Origin: Smittium mucronatum
Taxonomy: Eukaryota > Kickxellomycota > Harpellomycetes > Harpellales > Legeriomycetaceae
Reading direction: 5' to 3'
Assembly: GCA_001953115.1 (NCBI GenBank)
Contig: LSSL01002406.1
Location: 1-39,118, forward strand
DNA: 39,118 nucleotides
The stretch's first letter is position 1; the number at the start of each line of letters is the position of its first letter. A program made the translations under genes and the position numbers. The notes under the pieces were generated by a model. That model was not told the origin of the DNA. It ran no database searches and was given only the letters and a program-made list of their open reading frames with translations. Of this stretch, positions 36,954 through 39,118 are shown piece by piece.

Positions 36954-37030
36954 GCAAAAATAGACAAAATTAAAAGTATTTCCTAAAGCGGTTCGATTTA
37001 ATCGATTGATTAATTATACAGCGAATAAAA

Positions 37031-37228
37031 ATTGATATTTAATATTGGGCTTATTATTTGATAATTCAAGCGAATCAATATGCTTTAATTTTTTTATTGA
37101 CTTTAATTTGCCCATCTCATTACAATTAGAAAAAATCCTTAGTTACTCTCATTTTAGATGTTAATTTATGGAAATCTACATTAAATAGAAAAATGTTGAG
37201 CCGAAATTCATTCTAGATCTAGCCCTCA
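37031..37228 (+). repeat. Left arm of inverted-repeat element 3
   Basis: The reverse complement matches 38845–39030. Blocks include GGGCTTATTATTTGATAATT and AAAAAATCCTTAGTTACTCT. The innermost ~20 bp are weakly matched. Confidence 0.85.
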
Positions 37229-38844
37229 ATAGAAATATAGGGTTTGATTTTTCCATTTATTTTTGAATATTCCCAAAACCAAGATTTATATTAGGTTTAG
37301 TTACAAATATTTAACTTTAATTAGCATACTACTGAATAGATTATTTCAATAAAAGAAAAATAAGTTTAACAAACTCTTTTAAAATTTTTTTTCCCGAATA
37401 AAAAACAAAATATATTTCATGATTATACCTTGTATTTAAGGGTTTCAAAGTAATAACCATTAAATCTGATGTTTGTGGAATATGTGGGGATAGCTCTCAA
37501 AAAAAAAAAATTCTGTATAATCGAATAAAACTTGAAACTTTATATAAAACAAAAAGAGGTTTAAGACGATAAATTCCAATTTTCATAGATTTAAATAGCA
37601 TAAAACCTTCTTAATCATAAACTTATACCACAAGCTAAATAATAACTCGAATTCATTTGATAACCAAGGATTCTTGTAAATTCAAGCGGGTGAGATGAAA
37701 AAGACATTTTGATTTTTGAAAATTTATTCATAAAGATCAAAAGTTTGTCTTTTTAAATTAAAAAATTAAAAATCCGTTAATATATCATATACCCCTTTTC
37801 ACTGTATATTTTAAATTATCTTGATTTTTTATTTAATACTTATCAAATAATTTTTTTTTACTAAGCATTTAAGAATGATAAATTTATCAATAATTTTTTT
37901 TTAAATTTTATAAACTATTTCTTCTATAAATATAAATATATGCTCATTTTAAACAGGATTAAGTTTTGAGGTGGTTAAGATGTTGAATTTTCTTTAAAAA
38001 AATCGAACCTCATATAATATACATCGAGCTCATTCATATCACTTTATCTAATATCTAACCAAATATAGAGATTAAAAACAAAATTTGATCCACAGTCTTT
38101 AATACGACACTCTTTTTTTTACATTATGAATGATATTTTTGATCAAATCTAGGTATACAATCTGTATTTATGCTCGAGAAATATAAAAACATAAAGTAAA
38201 CCCTTAATAATAAATACGATTCTATGTAAAATAGAAAAGCTTCTTTTTAGATAATATCCGAGGAGGGATCCATTTAAAATAAGAAACTTCAAGATATAAT
38301 AGCGAATTAAATCGTATATCTCAATTAAATTTCAGGCTTAATTTTATTTTATATATATATATGTTTTCTTGAGCATTAAATAACAGTAAAAGATTTTAAA
38401 AGTTCTTCGAAATGTTTATTATTATTTTTAACACACATATTTTCTAGTGATATATTATGCTTTTTATGTATTGGAAATATCATTTATATTTTTCTCAAAG
38501 GATTAGGATATTTTTTTGTAAGTGATTGTTTTTATATGCCTCTATCACATTTCAAGAATATGATAAATTAGACTTCATAGAAAATAACCTTAGTATCCAT
38601 AAGCTGATTCAAATTTGAATATACTGAAACCAGAAATTAATAGTTAATTTAAAAAGAAAATCCGTTTTGACTCTATATAGCCTAAACTCACTTTTAGATA
38701 GAGCATGTAGTCAGTGGGGGTTATAAGTAATAATAAACCAGAAACCAAAACTATGATAATATCGAGTATATCAAGATAATAATTAAACTTATCATATTCA
38801 AGATAATCCCTTTGGTTTTGTTAAATAGCTCCAGGCTACTTACT

Positions 38845-39030
38845 TTACATTCACATTTCGGCTCGACATTTTTCACTTTAATATAGATTTCCATAAATTA
38901 ATATCTAAAATGAGAGTAACTAAGGATTTTTTCTACGTGTAATGAGATGGGCAAATTAAAGTCAATAAAAAAATTAAAGAGTATTGATTCGCTTGAATTA
39001 TCAAATAATAAGCCCAAGATTAGATATCAA
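38845..39030 (-). repeat. Right arm of inverted-repeat element 3
   Basis: Inverted counterpart of 37031–37228; best from about 38854 outward. Confidence 0.85.
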
Positions 39031-39059
39031 AAGTGTCTATTTTTGCTATTTTCCCGTTA

Positions 39060-39118
39060 TTTTTTTGTATCCCAGAATTTTATTGTAAGATAACACCATT
39101 AAAAACTATACTAAAAAA
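39060..39118 (-). mobile_element. 3' end of a further retroelement copy (cut by window edge)
   Basis: On the minus strand the last 59 bases read TTAGTATAGTTTTTAATGG, then the tail ATCTTACAATAAAATTCTGG and GATAC with seven A's. This matches the 3' ends of the copies at 1–365 and 11393–12017. It sits 13 bp outside the terminus of inverted-repeat element 3. Its length and 5' end are unknown. Confidence 0.8.

Larger units (their letters stand above)
36954..39046. mobile_element. Inverted-repeat (fold-back) element 3, non-coding
   Basis: Begins with GCAAAAATAGAC (36954–36965) and ends with its reverse complement GTCTATTTTTGC (39035–39046), the same dodecamer as at the right end of element 1. Arms of about 190 bp (37031–37228 and 38845–39030) are inverted and over 90% alike by eye; the left side has about 65 extra bases between terminus and arm. 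The ~1.6-kb centre has no ORF. Apart from the terminal dodecamer the arms are not similar to those of element 1. Target-site duplication unclear. Confidence 0.65.

Overview
The window is nuclear eukaryotic DNA. Four protein genes use the standard code, three of them split by short GT–AG introns (66–163 bp). Gene density, intron size and the gene set (RNA14, RRP12, a PUT2-type dehydrogenase) suggest a very AT-rich fungus. An early-diverging, gut-fungus-like lineage is only a guess. There is no sign of bacterial operons, CRISPR or rRNA.

Layout. Positions 1–365 are the 3' part of a poly(A)-ended non-coding retroelement. Positions 898–10964 form a compact gene block: RNA14 (mRNA 3'-end cleavage factor, + strand, 8 exons), a single-exon 2-oxoglutarate/Fe(II) oxygenase (- strand, convergent with RNA14) and RRP12 (ribosome biogenesis and export, - strand, 4 exons). 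A second, apparently complete copy of the same retroelement (11393–12017) follows, bounded by an 11-bp target-site duplication. Positions 12029–32626 are a gene desert of extremely AT-rich DNA. At 32627–34647 lies a three-exon mitochondrial P5C dehydrogenase gene (- strand). The last 4.4 kb hold a 164-bp TTAA-flanked MITE, a large inverted-repeat element and the end of another retroelement copy at the right edge.

The most interesting material is in the repeats. Three long-armed inverted-repeat (fold-back) elements with no coding capacity lie at 14083–16461, 27285–28541 and 36954–39046. The first and third share a terminal dodecamer, GCAAAAATAGAC. The left arm of the first was invaded by a 126-bp chimeric retroposon made of a tRNA-Cys(GCA)-like head, an oligo-T tract and the same 3' tail that ends the long retroelements. 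It carries a 15-bp target-site duplication, and the right arm of the same inverted repeat preserves the empty site. The window therefore documents a non-LTR mobilisation machinery acting in trans on a shared 3' tail, although no LINE is present here.

The genes do not form a pathway. RNA14, RRP12 and PUT2 are housekeeping genes for mRNA 3' processing, 40S/60S maturation and proline catabolism. The oxygenase has no assigned substrate. All gene models were assembled by hand from splice-site logic and protein-family expectation. No database search was possible.
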